DNA of 64,000 nucleotides, from the NCBI GenBank assembly GCA_963742205.1, contig CAVUKZ010000002.1, positions 62,001-126,000 of the forward strand. Reading direction: 5' to 3'. The first letter of the stretch is position 1. The number at the start of each line of letters is the position of its first letter. Of this stretch, positions 16,477-25,260 are shown piece after piece. This DNA is from WHSW01 sp963742205 (GTDB taxonomy: Bacteria > Actinomycetota > Thermoleophilia > Solirubrobacterales > 70-9). The notes under the pieces are model-generated. The model searched no databases. It was given only the letters and a program-made list of their open reading frames with translations, and was not told where the DNA came from. The position numbers and the translations under genes are program-made.

Positions 16477-17193
16477 TCAGCGTGACTCTTCGGCCACGAT
16501 GGCGGTCGGCTGCGTGTCCTCGCCGTCCGCGGCACTCTCCGGCGCCTCGCCGTTCTCGGGCTCGGCGTTCGGGCGATGTTGCGTGGCGGTGCCGGCGATG
16601 CCGCTCGCCAGGCGGTCGAGCTCGGCGAGCACCGCGTCGCGCCGCTGCTCGAGGTCCGAGATGACCTCCTCGACGTCGCCGCGGCGCCGGTTGGCCTCCT
16701 CGACGATCCGCTTCGCCTCGCGCTCGGCCGTGTCGCGGGCGTCCGCCGCGTCCGCCTCGGCCTCGTCGTGGATGCGCTGCGCCTCGGACTCCGCCTCGGG
16801 CCGCGACTTGTTCACGTACTCGTCGGCCTCGGTGCGTGTCTTCCGCGAGTAGGAGTCGGCCTCCTCGCGCACCTGTGCGGCGTACTCGTCGGCGCCAGAG
16901 CGCAACCTCTCGACGGTCACGTTGGCGTCGATCAGCTGCTTGCGCGCGTCGTCCGCCGCGTCGGCGCGAATCGACTCGGCGGCGTCGTGAGCCTCGGTGA
17001 GGATGCTGCCGGTCTGCTCTCCGATCCGCTCGAGCTCCGCCCGAACGGCCTCCACCGCCGCGTCATCCTCGCCTCCGCGCTCAAGCCAATCGGCGAGCTC
17101 GCCGAGGAACTGATCGACCTCGCCGCGGTCATATCCGCGTACGGAGTGCGAGAAAGTGGCGTTTCGAATGCGCTCCAGTGAGTGCTCGTCCAC
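16477..17193 (-). CDS. DivIVA-domain coiled-coil protein
   Basis: 238 aa. The N-terminal FSHSVRGYDRGEVDQFLGEL (residues 14-33) is the DivIVA/Wag31 membrane-binding motif. Residues 40-195 form an almost unbroken Ala/Glu/Arg-rich coiled coil, and the acidic tail is likely disordered. Such proteins mark curved membrane at poles and septa and guide peptidoglycan growth in actinobacteria. This one is shorter than Wag31 and sits with acyl-CoA carboxylase genes, so it may be a paralogue rather than the main cell-division DivIVA. GTG start. Confidence 0.85.
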   Translation of the reverse strand: MDEHSLERIRNATFSHSVRGYDRGEVDQFLGELADWLERGGEDDAAVEAVRAELERIGEQTGSILTEAHDAAESIRADAADDARKQLIDANVTVERLRSGADEYAAQVREEADSYSRKTRTEADEYVNKSRPEAESEAQRIHDEAEADAADARDTAEREAKRIVEEANRRRGDVEEVISDLEQRRDAVLAELDRLASGIAGTATQHRPNAEPENGEAPESAADGEDTQPTAIVAEESR

Positions 17194-17252
17194 TGCCCTT
17201 GCCTCTCTTCAGCTGGCCTGTTCGCGAGGGTAGCGAGAACGGTCCGCCGGGG

Positions 17253-18138
17253 TTACGAGCCGGGCTCGACTGCGACGGGCTTCTCACCCGAGTAGTCGTA
17301 GAAGCCGCGCCCGGACTTGCGCCCGTAGTGGCCGGCCTCGACCAGCGTGCGCAGGCTGTCCGGCTGGGCGAACCGATCCTCGCCGTAGGAATCGGCCATC
17401 ACGTCGGCGATCGAGGCGAGCGTGTCGAGGCCGACGAAGTCGGCGAGCGTCAGCGGGCCCATCGGGTGGCTGGCGCCGGCCATCATCCCGCGGTCGATGT
17501 CCTCGATCGACCCGACCCCCTGCTCGTGGGCGCGGATCGCGTCGAGCATGTACGGGACCAGGAGGCGGTTGACGATGAAGCCGCGGTTGTCGCCGGCGGC
17601 CACGGTGGTCTTGCCGAGCCGCTCGCCGACCTGAAACCCCAGGTCGTTGGCGGCGTCGCCCGTGCCGTCGGCCCGCACGACCTCCAGCAGCGGCATCACC
17701 TGAGCCGGGTTGAAGAAGTGCAGGCCGAAGAAGCGATCGGGGCGCGCCGTCGCGGCCGCCTGGTCGGCCACCGAGAGCGAGGAGGTGTTGGTGGCGAAGA
17801 AGGCATCGTCCTTGGCGATCCCGTCGAGCTGCTTCCACAGCTCGAGCTTGCGGTCGAGGTCCTCGGTGATCGCCTCGACCACCAGGTCGCAGTCGGCGAG
17901 GTCGGCGTAGGTCCAGCGAGCCGCTGATCCGGCCGAGCACCGCGTCGGCGTCGGCCTGCTCGAGCTTGCCCTTCTCGACCGCGCGCCCGAGCTGCTTGGA
18001 GATCTTGCCGAGCCCCTTGTCGAGCGCGCCCTGATCGGCCTCGACCACGACCACGTCCCAGCCGGCCTGGGCGCAGATCTGGGTGATCCCATGGCCCATC
18101 AGGCCGCAGCCGACTACTCCTACCTTCGCGATCTCCAT
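17253..18138 (-). pseudogene. 3-hydroxybutyryl-CoA dehydrogenase, one frameshift
   Basis: NAD(P)-dependent oxidation of 3-hydroxyacyl-CoA to acetoacetyl-CoA. The N-part has the nucleotide-binding VGVVGCGLMGHGI. The rest, in another frame, has EAITEDLDRK, NTSSLSV, the catalytic HFFNPAQVMPLLEVV, and NRGFIVNRLLVPY and HPMGPLTLADFVGLD of the helical domain. Removing one base near 17910-17914 (GGACCTACG to GGACTACG) gives about 294 aa, the normal length. A clear AGGAGGAA site precedes the ATG. The break is probably a one-base insertion error. It fits the acetoacetyl-CoA and crotonyl-CoA chemistry elsewhere in the window. Confidence 0.85.
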
Positions 18139-18230
18139 GGCGCCCGGGGTTCCTCCTGTCGAATCGATGGCGGCGGCGGAGGCTACACCGGCATTAATCT
18201 TTCGCGCCGCGTCGACCGATAGAGGGGACC

Positions 18231-18692
18231 ATGAGCTCGAGGGAGAAGCTGTTCGGGGCGCTCGGCGTGATCGGGTTGATCGTCGGGATCGTCGCGCTGG
18301 TGATCTCGATCGGCGCCAAGAACGACGCCACCAGCGACCAGGAAGCCCAGAACCAAGCCGCGCAGGAACTGGAGGCGCGGCTCACCGACAAGGCCGACCA
18401 GTTGCGACAGGGCCTGGTTGGGGACATCAAGCAGACGGCCGCGGCGCAGAGCGCGGCCAAGAAGGCGGGCAAGAAGGGCGCGCGCGCCGAGAAGGCCGGA
18501 AAGAAGGCGCAGCGGACCGGCAACGCGGCGGCCAAGCAGGCGGCTGAGAACAAGAAGACGATCGCCCAGCTCGAGACGGAGCTGGAGCGCGCGAACGGCG
18601 AGATTCGCGGGCTCAAGCAGGCCCAGCAGAAGACCGATCAGAAGGTCGCGGTTCTGCAGGCGAAGCTCAAGGCGAAGAAGAACAAGCGCTAG
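18231..18692 (+). CDS. Membrane-anchored Lys/Ala-rich coiled-coil protein
   Basis: 153 aa. One hydrophobic helix (about residues 8-27) is followed by a long Ala/Lys/Glu-rich coiled coil, including a strongly basic stretch AKKAGKKGARAEKAGKKAQR (78-97), then a leucine-spaced coil to a KKNKR tail. This could be a membrane-tethered nucleic-acid- or wall-binding rod; the function is unknown. GAGGGG precedes the ATG. The TAG stop lies in a CTAG shared with the convergent gene. Confidence 0.65.
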   Translation: MSSREKLFGALGVIGLIVGIVALVISIGAKNDATSDQEAQNQAAQELEARLTDKADQLRQGLVGDIKQTAAAQSAAKKAGKKGARAEKAGKKAQRTGNAAAKQAAENKKTIAQLETELERANGEIRGLKQAQQKTDQKVAVLQAKLKAKKNKR

Positions 18693-19060
18693 GCCGCCTC
18701 GAGCAGCCTCTGCATCGCCTCGGCTAGGGCGTGCACACCGCTCATCGGCCGCACCATCACCGTCATCTCCGTGATTCGGTCGTCCGGGCCGAACTTGAGG
18801 ATGTCGACGCCCTGGAGCTGCTTGTCGCCCACCCGGGCCTCGAACATCAGCACCGCCGCGTCGCCGGTCTCGACCTGCTCGACGTAGCGGAAGTCCTCGA
18901 ACACCTGGACCACCGCGGAGAGCAGGACCTTGATCTGGTCTCGGCCCTCGTAGGGCTTGTAGACCACCGGACTGCGGAAGGTCGCGTCCTCGGCGAACAG
19001 CTCGTCGGCCGCGCCGAAGTCCTTCGCCTCGGCCGCGGCGCGAAAGGCGTCGCTGCGCAC
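18689..19060 (-). CDS. SnoaL-like/NTF2-fold protein
   Basis: 123 aa of the cystatin-like NTF2 superfamily. The alternation of hydrophobic helices and strands, with FRAAAEAKDFGAADELFAED, FRSPVVYKPYEG and LQGVDILKFGPDDRITEMTV, is typical of SnoaL-like polyketide cyclase-related or steroid-isomerase-like proteins. No definite catalytic residue can be assigned. It begins with GTG immediately after the OsmC stop (GGACTGACGTG), so it is probably co-transcribed with osmC. Confidence 0.75.
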   Translation of the reverse strand: MRSDAFRAAAEAKDFGAADELFAEDATFRSPVVYKPYEGRDQIKVLLSAVVQVFEDFRYVEQVETGDAAVLMFEARVGDKQLQGVDILKFGPDDRITEMTVMVRPMSGVHALAEAMQRLLEAA

Positions 19061-19061
19061 G

Positions 19062-19497
19062 TCAGTCCACCAGCTGCGCGTCGAGGTTGATCTCACCGAC
19101 GGCGGCAAGCGCCTTCGAGACCGGACAGCCGCTCTTCGTCTCCTCGGCCACGCGCTGGAAGGTGTCGGCGTCGATCCCGGGGACCTTCGCGCGGGTGTGC
19201 GAGGTCGATGCGGCTGATCTCGAACGCCGCCGTCGACCGGCGTCAGGTGGACGTCGGCCGTCGTCTCGACCGACTCCGAGGGATGGCCGGCCTGCTCGAG
19301 CCCGAGCGACAGCGCCATCGAGAAGCAGCCGGCGTGAGCGGCGGCGATCAGCTCCTCGGGGTTCGTCCCCTCGCCGTCCTCGAAGCGCGACTTGGACGTG
19401 TAGGAGCCGCTGAAGGCGCCCCCTGCCGAACTCCATGGTTCCGCTCTCCCTCGGTCAGGGTGCCATTCCAGCGAGCGTCGGCGTGTCGGGTTGCCAT
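19062..19497 (-). pseudogene. OsmC/Ohr-family peroxiredoxin, several frameshifts
   Basis: Thiol-dependent reduction of organic hydroperoxides is the family role. The parts read in three frames: MATRHADARWNGTLTEG, then GAFSGSYTSKSRFEDGEGTN and EELIAAAHAGCFSMALSLGL with the first catalytic Cys, then KVPGIDADTFQRVAEET and KSGCPVSKALAAVGEINL with the second Cys. Breaks fall near 19440, 19425, 19245 and 19200. Both active-site cysteines survive, and the repaired length (about 144 aa) is normal, so errors in the sequence are likelier than decay. AAGGAG (19502-19507) sets the ATG at 19497. Confidence 0.8.
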
Positions 19498-19524
19498 GTC
19501 TCTCCTTGAAGTGTCAGGTTAGTG

Positions 19525-20451
19525 TTAGTTGCTGGCTCGGTGCCAGTCGATCGGGCCGGCGGTGAGCAGGTGGGCGCCGAGCGGGCGCCCGAGCAGGTCC
19601 TGCACGGCGGTCGAGGCCGCCAGCAGCCGCGCCAGGTCGACGCCGGTGTCGATGTCCATCTCCTCGAGCATCGACACCAGGTCCTCCGTTGAGATGTTCC
19701 CGGTCGAGCCCGGCGGGACCGGACAGCCGCCGAGCTCCCCGAAGGCCGACTCGAACGACGCGATGCCCTGCTCGAGCGCCGCGATCGCGTTGGCGAGCCC
19801 CTGCCCGCGGGTGTTGTGGAAGTGGGCGGTGAGCTCGGCCTCGGGCAGGCGTTCGCGCGCGGCGGCGAAGAACTCGCCCACCTGACGCGGGTTCGCCATC
19901 CCCGTGGTGTCGCCGAACGCGACCTCCTCGCAGCCCGCCGCGGCGAGCGCCTGCGCGATCTCCAGCACGCGATCGGCCGGCACCTCGCCCTCGTACGGGC
20001 AGCCGAAGCTGGTCGAGATCACGCCCTCGCAGCGCAGCCCCTCGGCCCGGGCGCGCTCGATCACGCGCTCGAGGCCGGCGAGCGACTCGGCGACCGAGCG
20101 GTTGACGTTGCGCCGGTTATGGGTCTCGGACGCCGAGAGGAACAGGTTGACCTCGTCGAAGCGCTCCCGCTGAGCGAGCGCGCGGTCGAGCCCGCGCTCG
20201 TTCGGGATCAGGACCGAGTAGGCGACGTCCGGCCGGCGTTCGTACGCGGCGAGCACCTGCTCGGCATCGGCGAGCTGCGGGATCACGTCGGGCCGCACGA
20301 ACGAGGTGAGCTCGATCCGCCGCAGTCCGGCCTCGCCGAGCATGTCGATCAGCCGCACCTTCTCGTCGGTCGGGATCACCTCGGGCTCGTTCTGAAAGCC
20401 ATCGCGCGGCCCGACCTCGCGGATCCGCACACGCTCGGGAAAAGGGCTCAC
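19525..20451 (-). CDS. mvaB: Hydroxymethylglutaryl-CoA lyase
   Basis: 308 aa, normal family length. Cleaves HMG-CoA to acetoacetate and acetyl-CoA, the last step of leucine breakdown. The TIM barrel shows EVGPRDGFQNE (residues 12-22, metal Asp and catalytic Arg), HFHNTRGQG (metal His pair, about 215-223) and the active-site cysteine loop GGCPVPPGSTGN (about 245-256; the usual form is GGCPFAPGATGN). Acetoacetate from this step is the substrate of the synthetase at 5.9 kb. The GTG lies seven bases after a TAACCT -10 box. Confidence 0.92.
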   Translation of the reverse strand: MSPFPERVRIREVGPRDGFQNEPEVIPTDEKVRLIDMLGEAGLRRIELTSFVRPDVIPQLADAEQVLAAYERRPDVAYSVLIPNERGLDRALAQRERFDEVNLFLSASETHNRRNVNRSVAESLAGLERVIERARAEGLRCEGVISTSFGCPYEGEVPADRVLEIAQALAAAGCEEVAFGDTTGMANPRQVGEFFAAARERLPEAELTAHFHNTRGQGLANAIAALEQGIASFESAFGELGGCPVPPGSTGNISTEDLVSMLEEMDIDTGVDLARLLAASTAVQDLLGRPLGAHLLTAGPIDWHRASN

Positions 20452-20458
20452 CCGAGAG

Positions 20459-20464
20459 AGGTTA
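20459..20464 (-). promoter_or_regulatory. -10 box TAACCT, leaderless start at 20451
   Basis: TAACCT on the minus strand, seven bases before the GTG of HMG-CoA lyase. Confidence 0.5.
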
Positions 20465-20530
20465 TGCGGCGCGCACGAGCGTTACGTTGCCGTCGATAGT
20501 CGACGCGAACTTAACGCTCGGCGGAGCCAC

Positions 20531-20887
20531 TCAGCTCGATTTGACGTTGCCGACGACGATCACGCGGCGCTCGTGAGTGCCGACGCCGATCGTCCGCTCA
20601 CCCTCGGTGACCTCCACGTCGAAGCGCAGCTTGCGCTTGTCCGCCACCTCGCGCAGGCTCGCGTTGACGCGGCAGTGTGCGCCCTCGGCCGCGGCCGCGA
20701 CGTGCTTGACGCAGACCTCGAAGCCCACCGTGGCCCGCCCGTCGGGGAGGTTCTCGTAGGCGAGGATCGAGGCGCAGCGCTCCATCATCGCGATCATTCC
20801 TGGCGTCGAGAGCACCCGGATGCCGATCGTGCCGCCGACGTCGGTGACCAACTGGTCGGAGACCACGAACTCCTCCGTACGCGCCAT
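20531..20887 (-). CDS. FlK-like hot-dog thioesterase
   Basis: 118 aa, a single hot-dog domain. The pattern GTIGIRVLSTPGMIAMMERCA, then LPDGRATVGFEVCVKHVAAAAEG and VEVTEGERTIGVGTHERRVI, matches the fluoroacetyl-CoA thioesterase-like family, in which a Thr/Ser, Glu and His form the active site; E37 (in MMERC) and H61 (in VKHVA) are candidates here. It probably hydrolyses a short acyl-CoA, substrate unknown. The neighbouring SDR and HMG-CoA lyase keep the acyl-CoA theme. Confidence 0.78.
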   Translation of the reverse strand: MARTEEFVVSDQLVTDVGGTIGIRVLSTPGMIAMMERCASILAYENLPDGRATVGFEVCVKHVAAAAEGAHCRVNASLREVADKRKLRFDVEVTEGERTIGVGTHERRVIVVGNVKSS

Positions 20888-20954
20888 CCCGGGAATTAGG
20901 CGGCTCAACGGCGCCGCACCTCGGCTTCGCTTCGCTCCGCCTCGGGCAGCACGC

Positions 20955-21689
20955 TCAGACCATGCCCAAACCGCCCGAGACGCCGAGCGTCTCCCCCGTG
21001 ACGTACGACGCATCGTCGGACGCGAGAAAGGCGACCGCGGCCGCCACCTCCTCGGGCTTACCGAGGCGGCGGAGCTGCGTCCCCGCCTTCATCGTCTCGA
21101 CGATCTTCTCCCCGAGCGCTCCGAACTCGAGCGCTCCCATCAGCAGCGGCGTCTCGATCGGACCCGGGGCGATCGAGTTCGCCGTAATTCCAAAGCGCGC
21201 GCCCTCGCGGGCGATCACCTTCATGAACGAGATCACCCCGCCCTTCGCGGCGGAATACACGGCCGAGCCCTTCGACCCGACCCGCCCGGCCTCCGAGGCG
21301 ATGCTGACGATGCGGCCGTACCCGGCCTCGTGCATGCCCGGAAGCACGGCGTGCGTGCAGGCGAACACGCCGACGAGGTTGACGGCCAGCACGCGCTCCC
21401 ACTGTCCGGGATCGGTGTCGGCGAAGAACCCGAACTCGTCCATGCCGGCGTTGTTGACGAGGATCGAGAACGGGCCGTGCTCGGCGACGAGCTCGACCGC
21501 CGACTCGGGGTCGGTGACGTCCAGGTGGGCGGCGGTGGCGCCGATCTCCCCGGCGACCTGTCCGGCTCCGTCGTCGTTGATGTCGCCGATCACGACCGCG
21601 GCGCCCTCGGCAGCGAGTCGCGCCGAGATCGCGGCGCCGATCCCGCTTCCGCCTCCGGTGACGAGTGCCCTGCGCCCCTCGAATCTCAC
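20955..21689 (-). CDS. SDR oxidoreductase (FabG/3-hydroxybutyrate dehydrogenase type)
   Basis: 244 aa classical short-chain dehydrogenase. Visible are TGGGSGIG (residues 11-18, cofactor binding), the DI acidic residue after the second strand (an NAD-type hint), NNAG (about 83-86), the catalytic Ser in IVSIASEAG and YSAAK (Tyr and Lys, about 145-149), and the PG motif APGPIETP. The substrate is open: 3-hydroxybutyrate, 3-oxoacyl-ACP and others are possible. The GTG lies eight bases after TAGGCT. Confidence 0.85.
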   Translation of the reverse strand: MRFEGRRALVTGGGSGIGAAISARLAAEGAAVVIGDINDDGAGQVAGEIGATAAHLDVTDPESAVELVAEHGPFSILVNNAGMDEFGFFADTDPGQWERVLAVNLVGVFACTHAVLPGMHEAGYGRIVSIASEAGRVGSKGSAVYSAAKGGVISFMKVIAREGARFGITANSIAPGPIETPLLMGALEFGALGEKIVETMKAGTQLRRLGKPEEVAAAVAFLASDDASYVTGETLGVSGGLGMV

Positions 21690-21697
21690 GGCGGGGG

Positions 21698-21703
21698 AGC
21701 CTA
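21698..21703 (-). promoter_or_regulatory. -10 box TAGGCT, leaderless start at 21689
   Basis: TAGGCT on the minus strand, eight bases before the GTG of the SDR gene. Confidence 0.5.
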
Positions 21704-21744
21704 TCGGGGCGCGGGTCGCCTCCGCCGTCGGGATGGAGCGCGCG

Positions 21745-21750
21745 TAGACT
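21745..21750 (+). promoter_or_regulatory. -10 box TAGACT of the F420 operon, leaderless
   Basis: TAGACT nine bases before the GTG of npdG; the likely promoter of npdG-cofD-cofC-cofE. Confidence 0.55.
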
Positions 21751-21759
21751 GCCGCGCTC

Positions 21760-22452
21760 GTGAGCGGCGAGGCGATCCCGATCATCGGCGGCACCGGAGC
21801 GCTCGGCTACGGCCTGGCGCTGCGCTGGGCGCGTGCCGGGCGCGCGGTCGTGATCGGCTCGCGCAGCGCCGAGCGCGCCGCCGAGACGGCCCGCAAGCTC
21901 GCCGAGCTCGCGCCCGATGCGGAGATCGAGGGGCTCGCAAACGAGCAGGCGGCGAAGCAGGGCTCGGTCGTCTTCCTCACGGTTCCGTTCCGGGCCCAGT
22001 CGGAGAACCTCAACAACCTCCGCGAGGCGCTCGAGCCCGGCCAGCTGCTGGTGGACTGCACGGTGCCGCTCGCGGCCGCGGTGAGCGGCAAGGCGACGCG
22101 GTCGCTGGGCGTCTGGCAGGGCTCGGCCGCCCAGCAGGCCGAGGAGATGGTTCCGGACGGGGTCAACGTGGTCGCCGCGCTGCACACGGTGAGCGCCCCG
22201 ACCCTGGCGGATACGGCCGCCGAGCTGGACGAGGACGTGCTCCTGTGCGGCGACCGCAAGGTCGACAAGGCGAAGGTCGCGCGACTGGTCGAGGCGATCC
22301 CCGGGCTGCGGGCGGTGAACGCCGGCCAGCTCGAGATGGCGCGGATCGTCGAGCAGCTGACGCCGATGCTGATCTCGATCAACGCCCGCTACAAGACCCA
22401 CGCCGGGATCCGGATCGTGGGCTTGCCCGACACGGATCATTGGGCGTCGTAG
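21760..22452 (+). CDS. npdG: NADPH-dependent F420 reductase
   Basis: 230 aa. Moves hydride between NADPH and coenzyme F420. The N-terminal dinucleotide loop is IIGGTGALGYGLALRWARAG (residues 8-27), followed by IGSRSAERA, which binds the 2'-phosphate of NADP. VFLTVPFRAQ, LLVDCTVPL and VNVVAALHTVSA are the F420-facing blocks of the family. It is the first gene of npdG-cofD-cofC-cofE, and its TAG lies just inside the cofD start, so translation is coupled. Placing the reductase with F420 synthesis genes suggests coordinated supply of reduced F420. Confidence 0.92.
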   Translation: MSGEAIPIIGGTGALGYGLALRWARAGRAVVIGSRSAERAAETARKLAELAPDAEIEGLANEQAAKQGSVVFLTVPFRAQSENLNNLREALEPGQLLVDCTVPLAAAVSGKATRSLGVWQGSAAQQAEEMVPDGVNVVAALHTVSAPTLADTAAELDEDVLLCGDRKVDKAKVARLVEAIPGLRAVNAGQLEMARIVEQLTPMLISINARYKTHAGIRIVGLPDTDHWAS

Positions 22453-23359
22453 TTCTCGCCGGCGGGACCGGCGGGGCGAAGCTCGCGGCCGGGCTCCAGG
22501 ACGTGGTCGGCGACGAGCTCGCCGTGATCGCCAATACGGGCGACGACGTCGAGGCCCACGGGCTGCTCGTCTGCCCCGACCCGGACCTGTGCACGTACTG
22601 GCTCACCGGTCAGATCGACGAGGAGCGCGGCTGGGGCATCCGCGACGACACGTTCACCGTCCACGAGCGCCTGCAACAGCTCGGCGCGCCCGGGCTGGTT
22701 CTCGCTCTCCGACCGCGACCTCGCGACCTGCCTGTATCGCACGCACTTCATCGCCGAGGGCGGGACGCTGACCGCGGCCCAGGGCCAGATCGCCCGCGCG
22801 CTGGGCGCGCACGCCTCGGTGCTGCCGATGTCCGAGGACCCGGTCCGCACGAGGGTGCTGACGTCACGCGGGTGGCGCGGGACTGCAGGAGTACCTGATC
22901 CTCGATCACGCCGAGGCTCCGATCGAGGGGATCGAGCTCGACGGGATCGCGGCGGCGCGCCCGACCCCCGAGGTCCTCGCCGCGCTCGCCGACGCGGAGG
23001 CGGTGATCGTCGGGCCCTCGAACCCGGTGATCTCGATCGGCCCGATCCTCGCCGTCCCCGGGATGCGGGAGGCGATCGCCGCGGCGCCCGGGCCGGTGGT
23101 CGCGGTGAGCCCGTTGGTCGGCGGGCGCGCCGTGAAGGGACCCACCGACGCCTTCATCGCCTCGCTCGGGCGCCCGGTGAGCGCCGCCGGGGTGGCCTCG
23201 CTCTACGAGGGGCTGCTCGACGGGATCGTGGTCGACGAGGGCGACCCCGATCCGCCTCCCGACGATCTCCGCGTGCTGAGCTGCCCGACGCTGATGGTGG
23301 GCGCGGCCGGGCGGCGGGCGCTCGCCGCCCGCGTGCTCGAGTTCGCGCGCGGGCTCTAG
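22440..23359 (+). pseudogene. cofD: 2-phospho-L-lactate transferase CofD, two frameshifts
   Basis: Joins the lactyl-phosphoryl (or PEP-derived) unit to the deazaflavin Fo to give F420-0 or its dehydro form. VVLAGGTGGAKLAAGL near the start, NTGDDVEAHGLLVCPDPDL, LSDRDLATCLYRTHF, QEYLILDHAEAP, AVIVGPSNPVISIGPIL and SPLVGGRAVKGPTDAFI are all clear but lie in three frames. Extra bases near 22691 (CCCGGGCTGG) and 22878 explain both shifts. The repaired length, about 305 aa, is normal. The TTG start overlaps npdG. Probably functional and damaged only in the sequence, because its neighbours are intact. Confidence 0.85.
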
Positions 23360-23376
23360 TCGCGATCATCGGCGGC

Positions 23377-24060
23377 GTGCGCGCGACGGCGATCATCCCG
23401 GTGAAGCGCTTCGGCCAGGCGAAGCAGCGGCTGCTCGACCGCCTCGACCGCCCGCAGCGCGCCGCGATCGTGAAGGCGATGCTCGCCGATGTCCTGGCCG
23501 CGACCAGCGCCGCCGACTCGATCGAGCGGGTGATCGTGGTCACGGGCGAGCGCCGCGCGGAGCGGCTCGCGCTGCGCCACGCCCAGCGCTCGACGACGCC
23601 GCTGGAGGTCCTGCAGGAGCCGAAGGACCGCGGCCACTCGGAGGCGGCGACGCTGGGGATCGTGCGGGCGCTGGCGCTCGGGGCCGAGTGCTCGGCGCTG
23701 CTGCCGGGCGATTGCCCGCTGCTCGACACGGCGGAGCTCGACGACGCCCTCGCGCGGATGGCCGCCGGCCGCGTGGCCGTGATCCCCGACCGCCACGGCA
23801 CCGGGACCAACGGCCTGCTGCTCGCGCCCGCGGACGCGATCGGGCCGGCGTTTGGACCCGGGAGCGCCGATCGCCACCGCGAGCGAGCCGAGCGGGCGGG
23901 GTTTGAGGTCGCGACCGAGGCCCTGGAGTCCATGGCGCTCGACCTCGACACGCCCGACGACCTGGCGGCGCTCGTCAGCGAACTTCGCGAGCGACCAGAG
24001 CGCGCCCCAAGGACGGCCGAGGCACTGACCGAGCTCGGCCGGGCGGTGGGCGGGCAATGA
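23377..24060 (+). CDS. cofC: 2-phospho-L-lactate/PEP guanylyltransferase CofC
   Basis: 227 aa nucleotidyltransferase that makes the GDP-activated substrate for CofD (called FbiD in mycobacteria). Key blocks are AIIPVKRFGQAKQRLL (residues 5-20), GHSEAATLGIVRAL, LLPGDCPLLD (metal-binding Asp region, about 109-118) and DRHGTGTNGLLL (about 139-150). The GTG start is 18 nt after the cofD stop, and the gene ends in an ATGA overlap with cofE. Confidence 0.9.
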   Translation: MRATAIIPVKRFGQAKQRLLDRLDRPQRAAIVKAMLADVLAATSAADSIERVIVVTGERRAERLALRHAQRSTTPLEVLQEPKDRGHSEAATLGIVRALALGAECSALLPGDCPLLDTAELDDALARMAAGRVAVIPDRHGTGTNGLLLAPADAIGPAFGPGSADRHRERAERAGFEVATEALESMALDLDTPDDLAALVSELRERPERAPRTAEALTELGRAVGGQ

Positions 24061-24821
24061 GCGCCGGGCTCGAAATCCGGGCGATCGAAGGCCTGCCGGA
24101 GATCGAGGTCGGAGCGCGGCTCGGCGACCTGATCGTGGCCGCCGCCGGGGCCGCCGGCCTCGCGCCCGGACCAGGCGACGTGGTCGTGGTCTCGCAGAAG
24201 GCCGTCTCAAAGGCCGAGGGGAGAACGCGGTCGTTGACCAGCGTGCGTCCGGGCGAGCGGGCGCGCGACCTGGCCTCGACGCTCGGCAAGGACCCGCGCC
24301 TGGTGGCCCTCGTCCTGGCCGAGTCGAGGCGCGTCGTCCGGGCCGAGGGCGAGGTGCTGATCGTCGAGACCAACGGCGGCTGGGTGTGCGCCAACGCCGG
24401 GATCGACGCCTCGAACGTCCCCGGCACGGACATGGTGACGCTGCTGCCGCTCGACGCCGACGCGTCGGCGCGCGAGATGCGCACCCAGCTCGGCTCGGAG
24501 CCGGCGCTGCGGCCGGCGGTGGTGGTCGCGGACAGCTTCGGGCGCCCATGGCGCCTGGGTCAGGCCGAGGTCGCGATCGGCTGCGCCGGGGTGGTCTCGC
24601 TCGACGACTGGCGGGGGCGCACCGACGCACAGGGCCGAGAGCTCGCCGCCACGGCGGTCGCGGTCGCCGACCAGCTCGCCGCCGCCGCCGACCTCGCGCG
24701 GACCAAGGATTCGGGCAACCCGGCGGTGCTGATTCGTGGTGCCGAGCGGTGGTGGACGGAGGACGATGGGCCCGGAGCCGTAGCCCTGCGGCGCCCCGCC
24801 GACCGCGACCTGTTCCGCTAG
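24057..24821 (+). CDS. cofE: F420-0:gamma-glutamyl ligase CofE
   Basis: 254 aa, single-domain CofE; the fused nitroreductase half of mycobacterial FbiB is absent. Adds glutamates to F420-0 using GTP. Motifs: DVVVVSQKAVSKAEG (residues 42-56), ESRRVVR, NGGWVCANAGIDASNVPG (about 104-121, metal-binding), ADSFGRPWRLGQAEVAIG (about 160-177). ATG overlaps the cofC TGA. It ends in a CTAG shared with the convergent cupin gene. Confidence 0.92.
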   Translation: MSAGLEIRAIEGLPEIEVGARLGDLIVAAAGAAGLAPGPGDVVVVSQKAVSKAEGRTRSLTSVRPGERARDLASTLGKDPRLVALVLAESRRVVRAEGEVLIVETNGGWVCANAGIDASNVPGTDMVTLLPLDADASAREMRTQLGSEPALRPAVVVADSFGRPWRLGQAEVAIGCAGVVSLDDWRGRTDAQGRELAATAVAVADQLAAAADLARTKDSGNPAVLIRGAERWWTEDDGPGAVALRRPADRDLFR

Positions 24822-25252
24822 TGGCCCAGCTCGAGGCTCTCGAAGTCGTGCTTGCTCCCGACCGGGTCGGGAGCGCCTTCCTCCGTGAACTCGGGCGCGA
24901 CGTACGGCTCGCCAGGTGAGCCGCCGACAGCCAGCACTCGCGCCGGCTCGGCGCCGGTGATGATCTTGCGCTTCTCCGCCGGCCCGACCCGGATCCAGAT
25001 CCCCGGCTCGAGCTCGTAGTCCTCCCCGCCCTCGCCCCCGACCCGGAGCGTCGCCCGCCCCGAGAGCAGCGTGTAGACCTCTTCCTGGTGGTCGTGGACC
25101 TGGTCGTGGTCGGGGTAGTCGGTGAAGTCGCGCGGCAGGTCCATGACCGCGAGGCCGAACGAGCTCACGCCGAGCCCGGCGCGGGCGCGGCGGAAGCCGC
25201 CGCCGAAGATCGCCTCGAACTCCTCGATTCGCTTCACCGTGACGTCGGCCAT
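24818..25252 (-). CDS. Cupin-domain protein, copy 1
   Basis: 144 aa single cupin. Metal-site candidates are DHDQVHDHQEEVYTLLSG (cupin motif 1, about 48-65) and ELEPGIWIRVGP (motif 2). About half its positions match the next gene, with the same MADVTV start, so the two arose by tandem duplication. Small cupins of this type often lack a known reaction; a sugar- or carboxylate-binding role is possible. Stop overlaps cofE by 4 bp. Confidence 0.78.
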   Translation of the reverse strand: MADVTVKRIEEFEAIFGGGFRRARAGLGVSSFGLAVMDLPRDFTDYPDHDQVHDHQEEVYTLLSGRATLRVGGEGGEDYELEPGIWIRVGPAEKRKIITGAEPARVLAVGGSPGEPYVAPEFTEEGAPDPVGSKHDFESLELGH

Positions 25253-25260
25253 CGCGCCCC

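Noticed and set aside
18231..18692. Histone-like or DNA-binding role for the Lys/Ala-rich protein
   Set aside because: It has an N-terminal membrane helix, so a nucleoid protein is unlikely; left as unknown.
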